Source of the DNA: Xanthobacter autotrophicus
GTDB taxonomy: Bacteria > Pseudomonadota > Alphaproteobacteria > Rhizobiales > Xanthobacteraceae
Direction: 5' to 3'
NCBI RefSeq assembly: GCF_005871085.1
Contig: NZ_VAUP01000015.1
Span: 496,001-560,000 of the forward strand
DNA length: 64,000 nucleotides
The position numbers were made by a program, and so were the translations under genes. The notes under the pieces were generated by a model, which saw nothing but the letters and a program-made list of their open reading frames with translations, did not search any database and was not told the DNA's origin. Positions 55,881 through 64,000 of this stretch are shown piece after piece. Position 1 is the first letter of the stretch, and the number at the start of each line of letters is the position of its first letter.

Positions 55881-57140
55881 ATGATTGCCCACGTTACCCG
55901 CCGCGAGATGTACGATCTCGTTTGGGCAGAGCCGCTTGAGGCCGTTGCTGCCAAGCTCGGCATTTCGCATTGGCGGCTGAAAGATCTCTGCGTCCAGCAT
56001 CGCGTGCCGCTGCCGACGGCGGCCTATTGGCGTGGCCGAGCGGCCGGAAAGAGCCCGAGGCAGACGATCTTTGCCTCCTCCGCCGATCCCGCCGTCGAGC
56101 TCATCAGCCTCGACCCGACGAGCCCGTCAGATCCCGTCATCGAGGAGCGCCTCGAACGGACGCGCAAGGCAGCGATCGCGCCACGCCGGCTTTTGAAGCC
56201 GCGAGAGCCGAACACACGGACGATAGACTGGAGCCGGATCGACAAACCCCACACTGCCGTATCGCTGACCGCCCATACGCTGCGCCGCGCCAAGCCGGAT
56301 CATGACGGCATCATCGCCATTAGCGGGGAAGGCCTGCTGTCGATGCGGCTGGGAGCCGGTTCGATCGAGAGGGCGATCTTCATTCTCGACAGCATCGCGC
56401 GCGGGCTGGAGGCGCGGGAGATGTCTTGCACCTTCGCGGGCAAGCACGTCGAAGTCCGCCGGGGCGTCGACAAGGTCCCCTTCATCCTGGCGGAGACCAT
56501 CAAAAGGCGAAAGCACGAGCCGACGGTCGATGAGCTAAAGGCGGAGGAGCGCTATCGGCGCTCGGCTCGCTACCGTGATTGGGATTTCTCCTACGAACGC
56601 CAATATCCCGAGTTCGATTACATCCCGAGCAGTGAACTGACGATCGCGATTGAAGCCTGGAGCACAGACCAGCGCCGGCGCAACTGGCGGGACAACACCC
56701 GTGCGACCCTGGAGGCCCAACTCGACTCCATCATCGAGGAACTCCACGGCTGGATCGACTACCGGCGCGATGACCGTCTCAAAGACGAGCGCAACGCACG
56801 CCTCCGCCGCCGCGCGGAAGAGAACCGGAAGCGGACCGAGGCGCGCACCAAGCGTGAGAAGGAGCGCGACGATCTGCTCGACGAGATAGTCGAGATGGGC
56901 CGCAACGCCGACCAGCTGCGCTCCTGGATGGCCTGGGCAGATGGGATCGAGGATGCCGAGACTCAGCGTATGCTAAGCTGGGCGCGCCAGCGTCTTAGTG
57001 AACTAGAGCGTGCGCTCGATCCCGCTTCGTTTGGCGATTGGCTGCGTGAGCGCACGCTGTTCCCGGAAGTCGATCCCTTCGCTCCTCTGCCAGCCGATCC
57101 CGATCTGGAGACGCCGCCGCCGCAGGGGGACGCGACCTAA
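55881..57140 (+). CDS. Element protein of unknown function, HTH-like N-terminus
   Basis: A 419-residue protein starting MIAHVTRREMYDLVWAEPLE. The N-terminal 55 residues (AAKLGISHWRLKDLCVQHRV, PLPTAAYWRG) read as a helix-turn-helix typical of proteins on plasmids and integrated elements (VRREELYELVWS-type family). The remainder is rich in Arg/Glu, with a coiled coil near residues 290-340 (ERNARLRRRAEENRKRTEAR). It is encoded next to a relaxase and overlaps its stop by 4 bp in convergent orientation. DNA binding and a role in transfer or replication of the element are plausible; function unproven. Confidence 0.65.
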   Translation: MIAHVTRREMYDLVWAEPLEAVAAKLGISHWRLKDLCVQHRVPLPTAAYWRGRAAGKSPRQTIFASSADPAVELISLDPTSPSDPVIEERLERTRKAAIAPRRLLKPREPNTRTIDWSRIDKPHTAVSLTAHTLRRAKPDHDGIIAISGEGLLSMRLGAGSIERAIFILDSIARGLEAREMSCTFAGKHVEVRRGVDKVPFILAETIKRRKHEPTVDELKAEERYRRSARYRDWDFSYERQYPEFDYIPSSELTIAIEAWSTDQRRRNWRDNTRATLEAQLDSIIEELHGWIDYRRDDRLKDERNARLRRRAEENRKRTEARTKREKERDDLLDEIVEMGRNADQLRSWMAWADGIEDAETQRMLSWARQRLSELERALDPASFGDWLRERTLFPEVDPFAPLPADPDLETPPPQGDAT

Positions 57141-59239
57141 AGACCCAGCCCCCGGTTTCGGCCAAGGCGCCACTCAACACCGCCGTCGCGGGAGACGCCG
57201 GAGATGTGCCGGCCGATCTGCTTCTCCAGCACCGGTTGCCAGGGCACGAGCTGGAAGCCGAGACCATTGTCGATCATGGCGAAGCGCCCGCTGACCAGAT
57301 TGACTGAGCCGGCGAGCCGGCCGGACACATACTCGCCCGGTTGGCTGGGGGTGTAGGCAAGGCCGCGCTCGGCCGCCATCGCCCGTCCGACGCGGTCCAC
57401 CTCGACAGCCTCAAGCCGGGCGAGGATGTCGCGCGGCGCCCGTACGGTGCCGTTCTCCAGCCGGACAGCATGACCCTGATCGACGAGGCTCTGGCGGCGG
57501 CGCTCCAGAGCTTCGCCCACCTCGCGGCCGAAGCCCACGTCGGAAAGCTCCGTGCGCTGGCGCGAGGCCAGTTCCCGGTCGAGCCAGGTAGAGCCGTCGC
57601 TGCCCACCTGCTGGTCGAGATCGAAGGCCAAGAGCGTGCGGACCCCGAAGTCCTTCCTCGCGGTGCGTGCATCATGGGCGATGCCGCGCTCAGGCAGGTC
57701 CTCCGGGATCTTCCAATGGTCGGCGTCGATGCGCTCGACATGGCCGGCGCGGCGCAGTGATTCCAGCCGGCGTACATGGGCGCGGATGAAGGCATCCGGA
57801 TCGCCGCGCTGCTGCTCGATCGCCGGGCGCGCCGCTTCCAGATGCTCGCTCGGCCGATAGATGCCATTGTTTGCCTCGGCCATGGTGGCGATGTTGAGGT
57901 CCGCCGGGCGCGGGTCGGACTTTGTCGGCAGCGGGTCCAGCGCGATGATGTGGCCGCGCTTGATGTCTTCCAGCCGGGAGGCATCGCTGGTCTCGACATG
58001 ATGGGTGCGTCCGTCCACACCGTCGATGACCAGATAGACCCGCTCGCCCATCTCATCGCCAGCCAATCCCTTGTCGAGCACGCGTCCGACGAGGGCATGA
58101 GAGATGCGGTTGCCATGGGTGACGTATTGCGCGGCGCCGCGCTCGTCCGCGAGGCCGTGATCGGCCAGCGCACGGTACATGGTGCGCAGGATGTCCTCGC
58201 GCTCACCCATCGCCCGCAGCGTGCTCTCGGCCCGCTCGGCAATGCTCCAGCGTCCTGGCTCGATCTCCTCGGCAACACCAAAGCTCTCCAGCCGCTTGAT
58301 CCGGTCGATGAGAACAAGCCGGCTGGTCCGCACGAGGTAGCTCTCGCCAGCGTCCGGCCGCAGATCGAGGATGCCGTGCTCGCGCTGCTCGGCGATCATC
58401 ATCCGGTCGAGCCGGGTGAGGCGATCGGCATCCACCTCATGACGCAGCTTGTTCTGCAGTTCGACCTCGGTCTGCGGGCCGAGTTCCAGCGTCATCAGCT
58501 CGCTCGCCCGATGGCGGATGCCATGGGCGATGTAGTCGCCGGCGATGTTGAGGATACGCCCATCATCCAGCACGCCGCGTACGAGGATATGGCTGTGCGG
58601 GTGGCCCGTGTTGTGATGATCGACGGCGATCCAATCGAGCCTGGTGCCGAGGTCGTTCTCCATGTGCCGCATCAGGTCACGAGTGAAGCGCTTCAGGTCG
58701 CCGAGCTCAGTGGCATCCTCCGGCGCGACGATGAGCCGGAATTGGTGGCGATCGTCCTGGCTGCGCTCGACGAAGGCCCTGGCGTCGATCTCGTCCCCGA
58801 ACGCCGAGTAGGCGCGGCCCTTCTCGCCGTCGCGAGTCACGCCGTCACGTTCGAGGTAGCGCAGATGCGCGCCGACCGCGCCCACGGACAAAGCGCCGCG
58901 CATCTTCGGCACGCGGGCGCTCTTCCCCTTCCCGGCAAGCCTCACCACCCGCGCCTTGACCACGACGCGGCGGGAGCGGAACCGGCCTGAGGAACCCGAC
59001 TGCCAGCCGCCGCTATCGCGCGGCAGCGACGCCATCAGCTTCGCGCCCCGTCCCCGCGCATTGAACCGGCCACCCACTTCCCGGGCAACCCCGCCACCCG
59101 GCCGCGCACCGCCGCCGGCGTCGCGCGCGGCGATCAGCGCCTGCCGAACGAAGGGCAGCTCGTGGGTCTTCAGCCGCGTTCCCCGGCTTCGCGGCCGGCC
59201 CGGTTTGATGCGAAAATCATCCTCGTCGCGGCGTGTCAT
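57137..59239 (-). CDS. VirD2-type relaxase / mobilisation nuclease with DUF3363
   Basis: A 700-residue protein. The N-terminal region is basic. A relaxase core is seen at residues 110-225: RYLERDGVTRDGEKGRAYSA (Tyr-containing), then HQFRLIVAPEDATELGD and the metal site WIAVDHHNTGHPHSHILVRG (H-H-xxx-PHxH three-His motif). The rest (250-700) is the DUF3363 part: STLRAMGEREDILRTMYRAL, NNGIYRPSEHLEAARPAIEQ and FAMIDNGLGFQLVPWQPVLE. Relaxases nick DNA at oriT and pilot the strand during conjugation. No coupling protein or T4SS is in view, so the element is probably mobilised by a helper. Start ATG at 59239. Confidence 0.9.
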   Translation of the reverse strand: MTRRDEDDFRIKPGRPRSRGTRLKTHELPFVRQALIAARDAGGGARPGGGVAREVGGRFNARGRGAKLMASLPRDSGGWQSGSSGRFRSRRVVVKARVVRLAGKGKSARVPKMRGALSVGAVGAHLRYLERDGVTRDGEKGRAYSAFGDEIDARAFVERSQDDRHQFRLIVAPEDATELGDLKRFTRDLMRHMENDLGTRLDWIAVDHHNTGHPHSHILVRGVLDDGRILNIAGDYIAHGIRHRASELMTLELGPQTEVELQNKLRHEVDADRLTRLDRMMIAEQREHGILDLRPDAGESYLVRTSRLVLIDRIKRLESFGVAEEIEPGRWSIAERAESTLRAMGEREDILRTMYRALADHGLADERGAAQYVTHGNRISHALVGRVLDKGLAGDEMGERVYLVIDGVDGRTHHVETSDASRLEDIKRGHIIALDPLPTKSDPRPADLNIATMAEANNGIYRPSEHLEAARPAIEQQRGDPDAFIRAHVRRLESLRRAGHVERIDADHWKIPEDLPERGIAHDARTARKDFGVRTLLAFDLDQQVGSDGSTWLDRELASRQRTELSDVGFGREVGEALERRRQSLVDQGHAVRLENGTVRAPRDILARLEAVEVDRVGRAMAAERGLAYTPSQPGEYVSGRLAGSVNLVSGRFAMIDNGLGFQLVPWQPVLEKQIGRHISGVSRDGGVEWRLGRNRGLGL

Positions 59240-59547
59240 GACCGCAGGTTTGGCCGCGCAGGTCAGGCCTGCAAGTCGAAAAACAGCCTATCAAAGTATA
59301 GCGTGGAAACGTCGGTTATGGCGAGCTAGCGGCGGAGCGTACATTGCGCATGCGCGCGAAAACCAGAAACCTATCAACGATTTGAACGGTAGCTGCGCAC
59401 ATCCGCACCTTCCAAAAACCGCTTTAGATCCTTTTTCCGGAGCGGAAAACAACGTGGAGACAACAAATTAGGGGCACAGCCCGCGCGGATTGAAAATCCG
59501 CTTTATCTTGCCGTCCTTCCCTCTGTTTCTGCACCGAAGGACTTAAG
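59240..59547. other. Region upstream of the relaxase, possible oriT
   Basis: No gene is supported. It lies just upstream of the relaxase start, the usual position of oriT. A palindrome TGCGCATGCGCG is at 59345-59356, and a short hairpin GCGGATTGAAAATCCGC at 59488-59504. Neither proves oriT; this is a candidate only. Confidence 0.35.
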
Positions 59548-59838
59548 CTACCCAGGCGTGCCGAATATACTACGAAGAACCAATCGAACAATGTCAGCTG
59601 CCGTCAAGGGCCGCCGATGACGCATTATTTCCGCCGTATTTGCTATATCCAGCCTAGGAGGCACGATCGTTGATGCCGTGGGCTCGCGGTCAAAAGCCGC
59701 TTCGAGCGCAGCCTCGCTGCCTTCGAACTTACATTTCAAGATGCGAATGGGTGTCCGCTGCCGTGTAGAAACTTCGCAGCGAACCTGTCGTCGAGTTGCA
59801 CCGAACTCGCAATTATTTGGCGAGTTGTCTGCAACCAT
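59548..59838 (-). CDS. Small protein coupled to the XRE regulator
   Basis: A 96-residue frame whose ATG at 59838 follows the XRE stop by 7 bp with AAGG close before it. The product (MVADNSPNNCEFGATRRQVR start, with RILKCKFEGSEAALEAAFDR) is a mixed alpha/beta protein of unknown function. The frame is open upstream to 60066, but that part overlaps the XRE gene and has shadow-like composition. Size and coupling suggest a small partner protein, as in toxin-antitoxin-like pairs; this is a guess. Confidence 0.5.
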   Translation of the reverse strand: MVADNSPNNCEFGATRRQVRCEVSTRQRTPIRILKCKFEGSEAALEAAFDREPTASTIVPPRLDIANTAEIMRHRRPLTAADIVRLVLRSIFGTPG

Positions 59839-59845
59839 CGCGGCC

Positions 59846-60091
59846 TTATTCAGATACTGCAGGCTTGCGAAAGCGCAGCCCAGCACCGCCCCCATTCTCG
59901 GGAATGAACTCGATACCAGTGGCTTCGAGCGACAGTACCAGCGCCTGGATGATCGATGCAGATATCGATGTTGAGCCGCGCTCAAACTGCACAATCGTGC
60001 GCAATCCGACCTTCGATAAGTCAGCCAACTCCTGCTGCGAAATATCAAGCAATGCACGCGCGGCACGGATTTGAGCTGGCGTAACCTTCAT
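59846..60091 (-). CDS. XRE-family transcriptional regulator
   Basis: An 81-residue protein starting MKVTPAQIRAARALLDISQQ, a single helix-turn-helix of the Cro/C1 type: QQELADLSKVGLRTIVQFERG, then ISASIIQALVLSLEATGIEF. This family regulates small operons on elements, often together with a partner gene. It is followed by the 96-residue gene, is divergent from 60211, and a palindrome at 60110-60124 lies in the shared promoter. It may repress itself. Confidence 0.85.
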   Translation of the reverse strand: MKVTPAQIRAARALLDISQQELADLSKVGLRTIVQFERGSTSISASIIQALVLSLEATGIEFIPENGGGAGLRFRKPAVSE

Positions 60092-60109
60092 CAGTCAATA
60101 TGTCTCGTT

Positions 60110-60124
60110 TGCGCAAAATGCGCA
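60110..60124. promoter_or_regulatory. Candidate operator of the XRE gene
   Basis: TGCGCAAAATGCGCA is a direct repeat of the palindromic TGCGCA separated by three A bases, 18 bp upstream of the XRE start. It fits a Cro-type dimer site. Confidence 0.4.
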
Positions 60125-60210
60125 GATATGCTCATAATGAGAGGCGGCTGAGCGAGTGCTGTCACACTCACCCAGCCTGACCAAAACCCTAGCTGCTTGG
60201 AGCTCGGATC

Positions 60211-60855
60211 ATGGCTGATTCTGAGATTACCACGAGTCTGTCCCGGCCATCCCGGAGGGACGTTCTCTCTGCCGCCCTGATGACGATCGGCGGCACCTCC
60301 TTCAACAATTCCGCTGCAGCTGCGCCGCAGCATGGTGGCACGACGGACGCCGCAATCCTTGCGTGGAATGCGTGGCGCGCAGCGCATCGGCGGACGCTCG
60401 CCCTGTGCCGGAAGCAGCAGCGATTGGAATCCGAGCTCGCGCGGACGATCGGCTTTCCGCAGGCGATTCTGGCTGCAACCGAATTGCCATCACCGGTGCG
60501 CATCAACTCCTTGTGGCAGTTCGATGAGCTTGCTGGAGATGTACCATCGCTTTGCACGCGGCGCGCCGAAGTCGCCGCAGTGCTGCGCGCACATCAGCAG
60601 CGTTGGGACGACGCGGACCGCGCCATCGGCTACTCCGTCGCTCGGCAGCAAGAGGAGGCGGCTTCCGACGAAGAAGAGCGCCTGATGAAGGGAGTTCTTG
60701 CAGCGGAAGCCACGTCTGTGCGTGGCCTCTCCACGAAGCTCGACGTGCTGCTTGCCGTCGGCGCGGATGGCGCCGAGGGGCGGCATTTCCCGTGGCCGGA
60801 GCTGCGGCGCATCCGTAGGGATGCTGCCCGTTTAGTGCAACTGCAGCGGCCGTAG
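60211..60855 (+). CDS. Protein with twin-arginine-like signal, unknown function
   Basis: A 214-residue protein (MADSEITTSLSRPSRRDVLS start). The N-terminus has SRRDVLSAALMTIGGTSFN followed by an Ala-rich site before QHGG, a twin-arginine-type or Sec export signal. The mature part is helical (HRRTLALCRKQQRLESELAR, then VAAVLRAHQQRWDDADRAIG). Related proteins of similar length are frequent in Bradyrhizobium-like genomes and on elements; function unknown. Upstream is an IS-free intergenic region; the IS lies 147 bp downstream. Confidence 0.6.
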   Translation: MADSEITTSLSRPSRRDVLSAALMTIGGTSFNNSAAAAPQHGGTTDAAILAWNAWRAAHRRTLALCRKQQRLESELARTIGFPQAILAATELPSPVRINSLWQFDELAGDVPSLCTRRAEVAAVLRAHQQRWDDADRAIGYSVARQQEEAASDEEERLMKGVLAAEATSVRGLSTKLDVLLAVGADGAEGRHFPWPELRRIRRDAARLVQLQRP

Positions 60856-61066
60856 CCGATCGCCTTCACTGCTTGAAACAGTGCTCGCGATGTCAGCGCA
60901 CGAGGTGGGGGCGCGGACAATCGAACATCCGTTGCGGTGTAATGGCATGCCTGCTCAAGTTGATGAACGCGCGCTCGCCATCGGCATCGCTGGCATGCCG
61001 GCTGACGTTGCCCCTCGGGCTTGATCCGGTTTGAAGTTCGTTCTGGCCCATTGAGAGGACCAGAAC

Positions 61067-61333
61067 ATGAAGCGCAGCCGCTTCTCGGAAGAGCAGATCA
61101 TCGCGATCCTGAAGGAACAGGAATCGGGTGTTTCGGTCGCCGATCTCTGCCGCAAGCACGGTGTGAGCGACGCCAGCATTTACAAGTGGAAGGCGAAGTT
61201 CGGCGGGATGGACGTGTCGGAGGCAAGGCGCCTTCGGACGCTGGAGGACGAGAACGCCAAGCTGAAGCGGATGCTGGCCGATGCGATGCTCGACAATGTC
61301 GCGCTGAAGGATCTGCTGGGAAAGAAGTGGTGA
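61067..61333 (+). CDS. IS3-family transposase OrfA
   Basis: An 88-residue protein ([19 protein letters not shown] start) with the IS3 OrfA helix-turn-helix [21 protein letters not shown] and a leucine-rich coiled coil ([18 protein letters not shown]). It ends at 61333 with TGGTGA where OrfB starts in the -1 frame. Ribosomal slippage probably makes OrfAB; the A-rich GGGAAAGAAG is the candidate slippery sequence. Confidence 0.9.
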   Translation: MKRSRFSEEQIIAILKEQESGVSVADLCRKHGVSDASIYKWKAKFGGMDVSEARRLRTLEDENAKLKRMLADAMLDNVALKDLLGKKW

Positions 61334-62256
61334 CGCCCGCTGCCGAGCGCAGAGCTGTCGCGCATCTCGTGCAGCATCACGCGATGAGCGAACGGCGGGC
61401 GTGTAAAGCCACCGGCTGTTGCCGCATGACGGTCCGCTACCAAGCCGCGCGCCCTGACGATGGCGTCTTGCGCGAGCGCATGAAGGCCATGGCAGCCGAG
61501 CGCCGCCGCTTTGGCTATCGGCGCCTGCACGTGCTGCTGCGGCGGGAGGGCTTTGCGGTCAACCACAAGCGGTTGTTCCGGATCTATCGCGAGGAGCGCC
61601 TGATGGTGCGCCGGCGCGGTGGCCGCAAGCGGGCCATGGGGACGCGGGCGCCCATCCTGACGCCGCTCGCGCCCAACGAACGCTGGTCGCTCGACTTCGT
61701 CAGCGATCAGTTCACCGATGGCCGGCGCTTCCGTATCCTCACCATCGTGGATGACTGCACGCGGGAATGCGTCAGCCTGCTGGCCGATACCTCGCTCTCC
61801 GGTCTGCGCGTGGCGCGGGAGTTGGATCGCCTCATCGCGGAACGCGGCCGGCCGACGATGATCGTCAGCGACAATGGCAGCGAGTTCACCAGCAACGCGA
61901 TCCTGGCATGGGCGGATCAGGCCCGCGTCGAATGGCACTATATCGCGCCCGGCAAGCCGATGCAGAACGGCTTCATCGAGAGCTTCAATGGCCGTCTGCG
62001 AGACGAACTGTTGAACGAAACGCTGTTCTCGTCCCTGTCACAGGCCCGGACCGCCTTGGCCAACTGGCGATCAGACTACAACACCGAACGCCCTCACTCC
62101 CAGCTCGGGTGGCAGACGCCGTCTGTCTTCGCCTCGACCTTCACCCCGCGACGGGCCCTGGCGCCGCGCTATGCGACAAGCACAGCGCCAGAGCCCCTCG
62201 CTTCACCAGCCCGGACGGGCTCCGCAACCGCCGGAAACGAACTCAGCGCTGGATAA
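61327..62256 (+). CDS. IS3-family transposase OrfB (integrase catalytic domain)
   Basis: A product of about 309 residues from the GTG near 61327, in the -1 frame relative to OrfA. An HTH_21-like segment ([20 protein letters not shown]) comes first, then the rve DDE domain: [16 protein letters not shown] (first D), [16 protein letters not shown] (second D) and [20 protein letters not shown] (E). It ends at 62256, 18 bp inside the right inverted repeat boundary. It inserts the element with a 3-4-bp duplication. Confidence 0.93.
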   Translation: MVTPAAERRAVAHLVQHHAMSERRACKATGCCRMTVRYQAARPDDGVLRERMKAMAAERRRFGYRRLHVLLRREGFAVNHKRLFRIYREERLMVRRRGGRKRAMGTRAPILTPLAPNERWSLDFVSDQFTDGRRFRILTIVDDCTRECVSLLADTSLSGLRVARELDRLIAERGRPTMIVSDNGSEFTSNAILAWADQARVEWHYIAPGKPMQNGFIESFNGRLRDELLNETLFSSLSQARTALANWRSDYNTERPHSQLGWQTPSVFASTFTPRRALAPRYATSTAPEPLASPARTGSATAGNELSAG

Positions 62257-62419
62257 AAGCTGGGGGCAACGTCACGGCAGATCCTCGCGTCGAGGTCATT
62301 CGACTGATGGCGCAGTGTCGTATGGTGACCGACGTTGCGACCCATGCGAACCAAGGAGACCACCAAGAGCGGCCTTCCCATGCCTCGACATTCGCACGTG
62401 TTCTATGTCATCTGCCCGC

Positions 62420-64000
62420 ATGGCCAAGCTGACCCTCTCCCAACTAACTAGCCTCCTTTTCAAGGCGTGCGACGAGCTTCGCGGCAACATGGATGCCTCG
62501 GAGTACAAGGAGTACATCTTCGGGGTCCTGTTCGTGAAGCGGTGCAGCGACCTCTTCGACCAACAACGCGAGAAGCTCACAGCCAGCTTGCGCGCTCATG
62601 GCCTTGAAGGCGAAAAGCTCCGGGCCCTGCTGGAAAGTCGCGACCAATACACCTTTTACGTCCCCCCTGAATCGCGCTGGGCGACAATCCGCCATCTGAA
62701 GAAGGACGTCGGCAACGGGCTCAATACGGCGTTGGGCGAGCTGGAGCGGCACAACAAGGACCAGCTAGAGGATGTGCTCGAACACATCAGTTTCAACCGC
62801 AAGATTGGGCAGCGCACGCTCAGCGACGACACGCTGGTCGACTTCATCCAGGTGTTCGAGAGAATCCCCCTGCGCGATGAGAACTTCGAGTTCCCGGACC
62901 TCCTTGGCGCCGCCTACGAATACCTGATTAAATATTTCGCCGACTCGGCCGGGAAGAAGGCGGGTGAGTTCTACACGCCCGCCGATGTGGTGCGCACAAT
63001 GGTTGAGATCGTCGATCCGCAGCCGGGTATGAGCATCTATGACCCAACGGCCGGCTCGGGCGGTATGCTGATCCAGTCACGCGACTACGTCCGCGACAAC
63101 GGTGGCAACCCGAACGACCTCTCGCTCGCCGGACAGGAATCGCAGGGCACGACTTGGTCGATCTGCCGGATGAACATGATCCTGCACGATATCCACTCGG
63201 CAGACATCCGGCAGGAAGACACGCTGGCCAAGCCTCAGCACCGGACTGAGGACGGCGAGCTAACCCGCTTCGATCGCGTGCTCGCCAACCCGCCGTTCAG
63301 CCAGAACTACAGCACCGCCGAGATGGAGTTCAAAGGCCGATTCGTGAAGTGGATGCCGGAAAAGGGCAAGAAGGCCGACCTGATGTTCGTCCAGCACATG
63401 CTAGCGGTGCTCAAAAGCAGCGGGCGCATGGCGACGGTGATGCCGCACGGCGTTCTGTTTCGCGGCGGCGATGAAAAAGAGGCGCGGGAATATTTCATCA
63501 AGCAGGGCTGGCTCGATGCGGTCATCGGCCTGCCGCCGAGCCTGTTCTACGGCACCGGCATCCCCGCCTGTATCCTGGTGATGAATAAGGCGAACGCGGC
63601 AGCGCGAAGGGACGTGCTGTTCATCAATGCCGACCGCGAGTACGGCGAAGGCAAGGCGCAGAACTTCCTGCGGCCCGAGGACATGGCGAAGATCGTGGAC
63701 GTCTATCGCCGGAGGCAGAACGTGCCCGGCTATGCCCGCGTCGTGCCCATTGCGGAGATCGAAGCCGAAGAGTTCAACTGCAACATTCGCCGCTATGTCG
63801 ATAACGCTCCTCCGCCCGAGCCGCAGGACGTGCGCGCGCACATTCACGGCGGTGTGCCGGTGGCGGAAGTCGATGCGCTGGACCGGTTTTGGCGGAACTA
63901 CGATGGCCTGCGCGAGGCTTGTTTCGCGCCGCGCAGCGGTGATGCGGCCTATTGCGACTTCGCCGCCGCCGTCACCACCCGACGCGACATCGCCGAGCTG
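62420..64000 (+). CDS. hsdM: Type I restriction-modification DNA methyltransferase, HsdM (partial)
   Basis: The frame is open from about 62405 to the window end, so at least 527 residues are visible. N-terminal HsdM_N bundle ([40 protein letters not shown]), then [16 protein letters not shown] (target helix, about 182-197), motif [13 protein letters not shown] (about 207-218) and motif [12 protein letters not shown] (about 287-296, NPPF for N6-adenine). These enzymes methylate half-methylated sites and, with HsdS and HsdR, restrict foreign DNA. ATG at 62420 gives the classic N-terminus; ATG at 62405 also fits. HsdS/HsdR are expected to the right. The IS3 insertion lies just upstream. Confidence 0.93.
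   Translation, partial: MAKLTLSQLTSLLFKACDELRGNMDASEYKEYIFGVLFVKRCSDLFDQQREKLTASLRAHGLEGEKLRALLESRDQYTFYVPPESRWATIRHLKKDVGNGLNTALGELERHNKDQLEDVLEHISFNRKIGQRTLSDDTLVDFIQVFERIPLRDENFEFPDLLGAAYEYLIKYFADSAGKKAGEFYTPADVVRTMVEIVDPQPGMSIYDPTAGSGGMLIQSRDYVRDNGGNPNDLSLAGQESQGTTWSICRMNMILHDIHSADIRQEDTLAKPQHRTEDGELTRFDRVLANPPFSQNYSTAEMEFKGRFVKWMPEKGKKADLMFVQHMLAVLKSSGRMATVMPHGVLFRGGDEKEAREYFIKQGWLDAVIGLPPSLFYGTGIPACILVMNKANAAARRDVLFINADREYGEGKAQNFLRPEDMAKIVDVYRRRQNVPGYARVVPIAEIEAEEFNCNIRRYVDNAPPPEPQDVRAHIHGGVPVAEVDALDRFWRNYDGLREACFAPRSGDAAYCDFAAAVTTRRDIAEL

Larger units (their letters stand above)
61003..62274. mobile_element. IS3-family insertion sequence
   Basis: Ends: TGACGTTGCCCC at the left (61003) and the inverted GGGGGCAACGTCA at the right (62262-62274), imperfect further in (TCGGGCTTGATCC versus CAGCTTTTATCC). 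A CGGC 4-bp target duplication flanks both ends (60999-61002 and 62275-62278). Two overlapping frames encode the transposase. The insertion is intact by all signs and lies 130 bp upstream of hsdM. Confidence 0.9.
47032..64000. mobile_element. Integrated element at tRNA-Glu (right end outside window)
   Basis: The element begins inside the 3' part of tRNA-Glu and includes a serine recombinase, a three-gene ATPase operon, a relaxase, XRE regulator, IS3-family insertion and hsdM. A relaxase with no visible type IV secretion genes suggests a mobilisable island. Where it ends is not visible; a repeat of the tRNA 3' end is expected to the right. Confidence 0.75.

Noticed and set aside
57776-58990. 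404-codon plus-strand frame opposite the relaxase
   Set aside because: Shadow of the relaxase, which has clear catalytic motifs.
59488-59504. GCGGATTGAAAATCCGC looks like a tRNA-Phe anticodon arm
   Set aside because: Only the 17-nt hairpin matches; no acceptor, D- or T-arm is found around it.
1-64000. CRISPR array
   Set aside because: No set of regularly spaced direct repeats was seen.

Overview
The window is GC-rich, densely coded DNA from an alphaproteobacterium. Host genes, tRNA sequences, the intergenic palindromic repeat at 44139-44243 and the rhizobial-type phage and integrative-element genes all suggest Hyphomicrobiales, possibly Xanthobacteraceae; the family-level call is inference. 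Three blocks can be told apart: a large prophage (1 to about 40040, left end outside the window), a short stretch of ordinary chromosome (about 40083-47013), and a second integrated element carrying a candidate defence system, mobilisation genes, an IS and a type I modification gene (47014 to beyond 64000).

Prophage. It is a temperate, tailed, HK97/lambda-like siphovirus. The minus strand holds the lytic programme. Reading leftward from the immunity region these are: a Cro-like protein (29333-29554), small early genes, a sliding-clamp homologue, a DnaA-domain-IV protein, a helicase-like/DNA methyltransferase fusion, a replication initiator, terminase subunits, portal, a minor head protein fused to an ADP-ribosyltransferase domain, a 2H-phosphoesterase/prohead-protease fusion, major capsid, connector and tail genes, and the tape measure running off the window. 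The plus strand carries the CI-like S24 repressor (29640-30347) and a recombination/excision operon (32123-40029) with a RecT-like annealing protein, a 5'-3' exonuclease, a DUF968-type nuclease, an excisionase and a tyrosine integrase. Five near-identical 16-bp sites lie in the two promoter regions of this switch. Accessory genes inserted against the local gene direction (HNH endonuclease with ScoMcrA-like N-terminus, YfbU-like protein, membrane proteins, an AT-rich 304-residue gene) look like lysogenic-conversion cargo. The right end is a 42-nt 5' fragment of tRNA-Pro(TGG), broken at the anticodon stem-loop.

Chromosomal stretch. It holds a small conserved protein, a MetA/SphA-like outer-membrane protein, a possible CYTH-like protein, a two-gene chromate transporter, a DUF192 protein with a double cold-shock-domain protein, a SIR2 deacylase, a glyoxalase-type protein and tRNA-Glu(TTC).

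Second element. A large serine recombinase reads back into tRNA-Glu; its last 18 codons are the antisense of the tRNA. Beyond it sits a tightly overlapping three-gene operon (49388-55481): a 787-residue FAD/NAD-binding protein, a 214-residue protein resembling ABC-three-component middle component 1, and a 1030-residue SMC/Rad50-like ATPase with a zinc-hook CPVC. This is the best candidate for an undescribed conflict system here. It is followed by a conserved element protein, a VirD2-type relaxase, an XRE regulator, an IS3-family insertion with inverted repeats and a 4-bp target duplication, and the start of hsdM.
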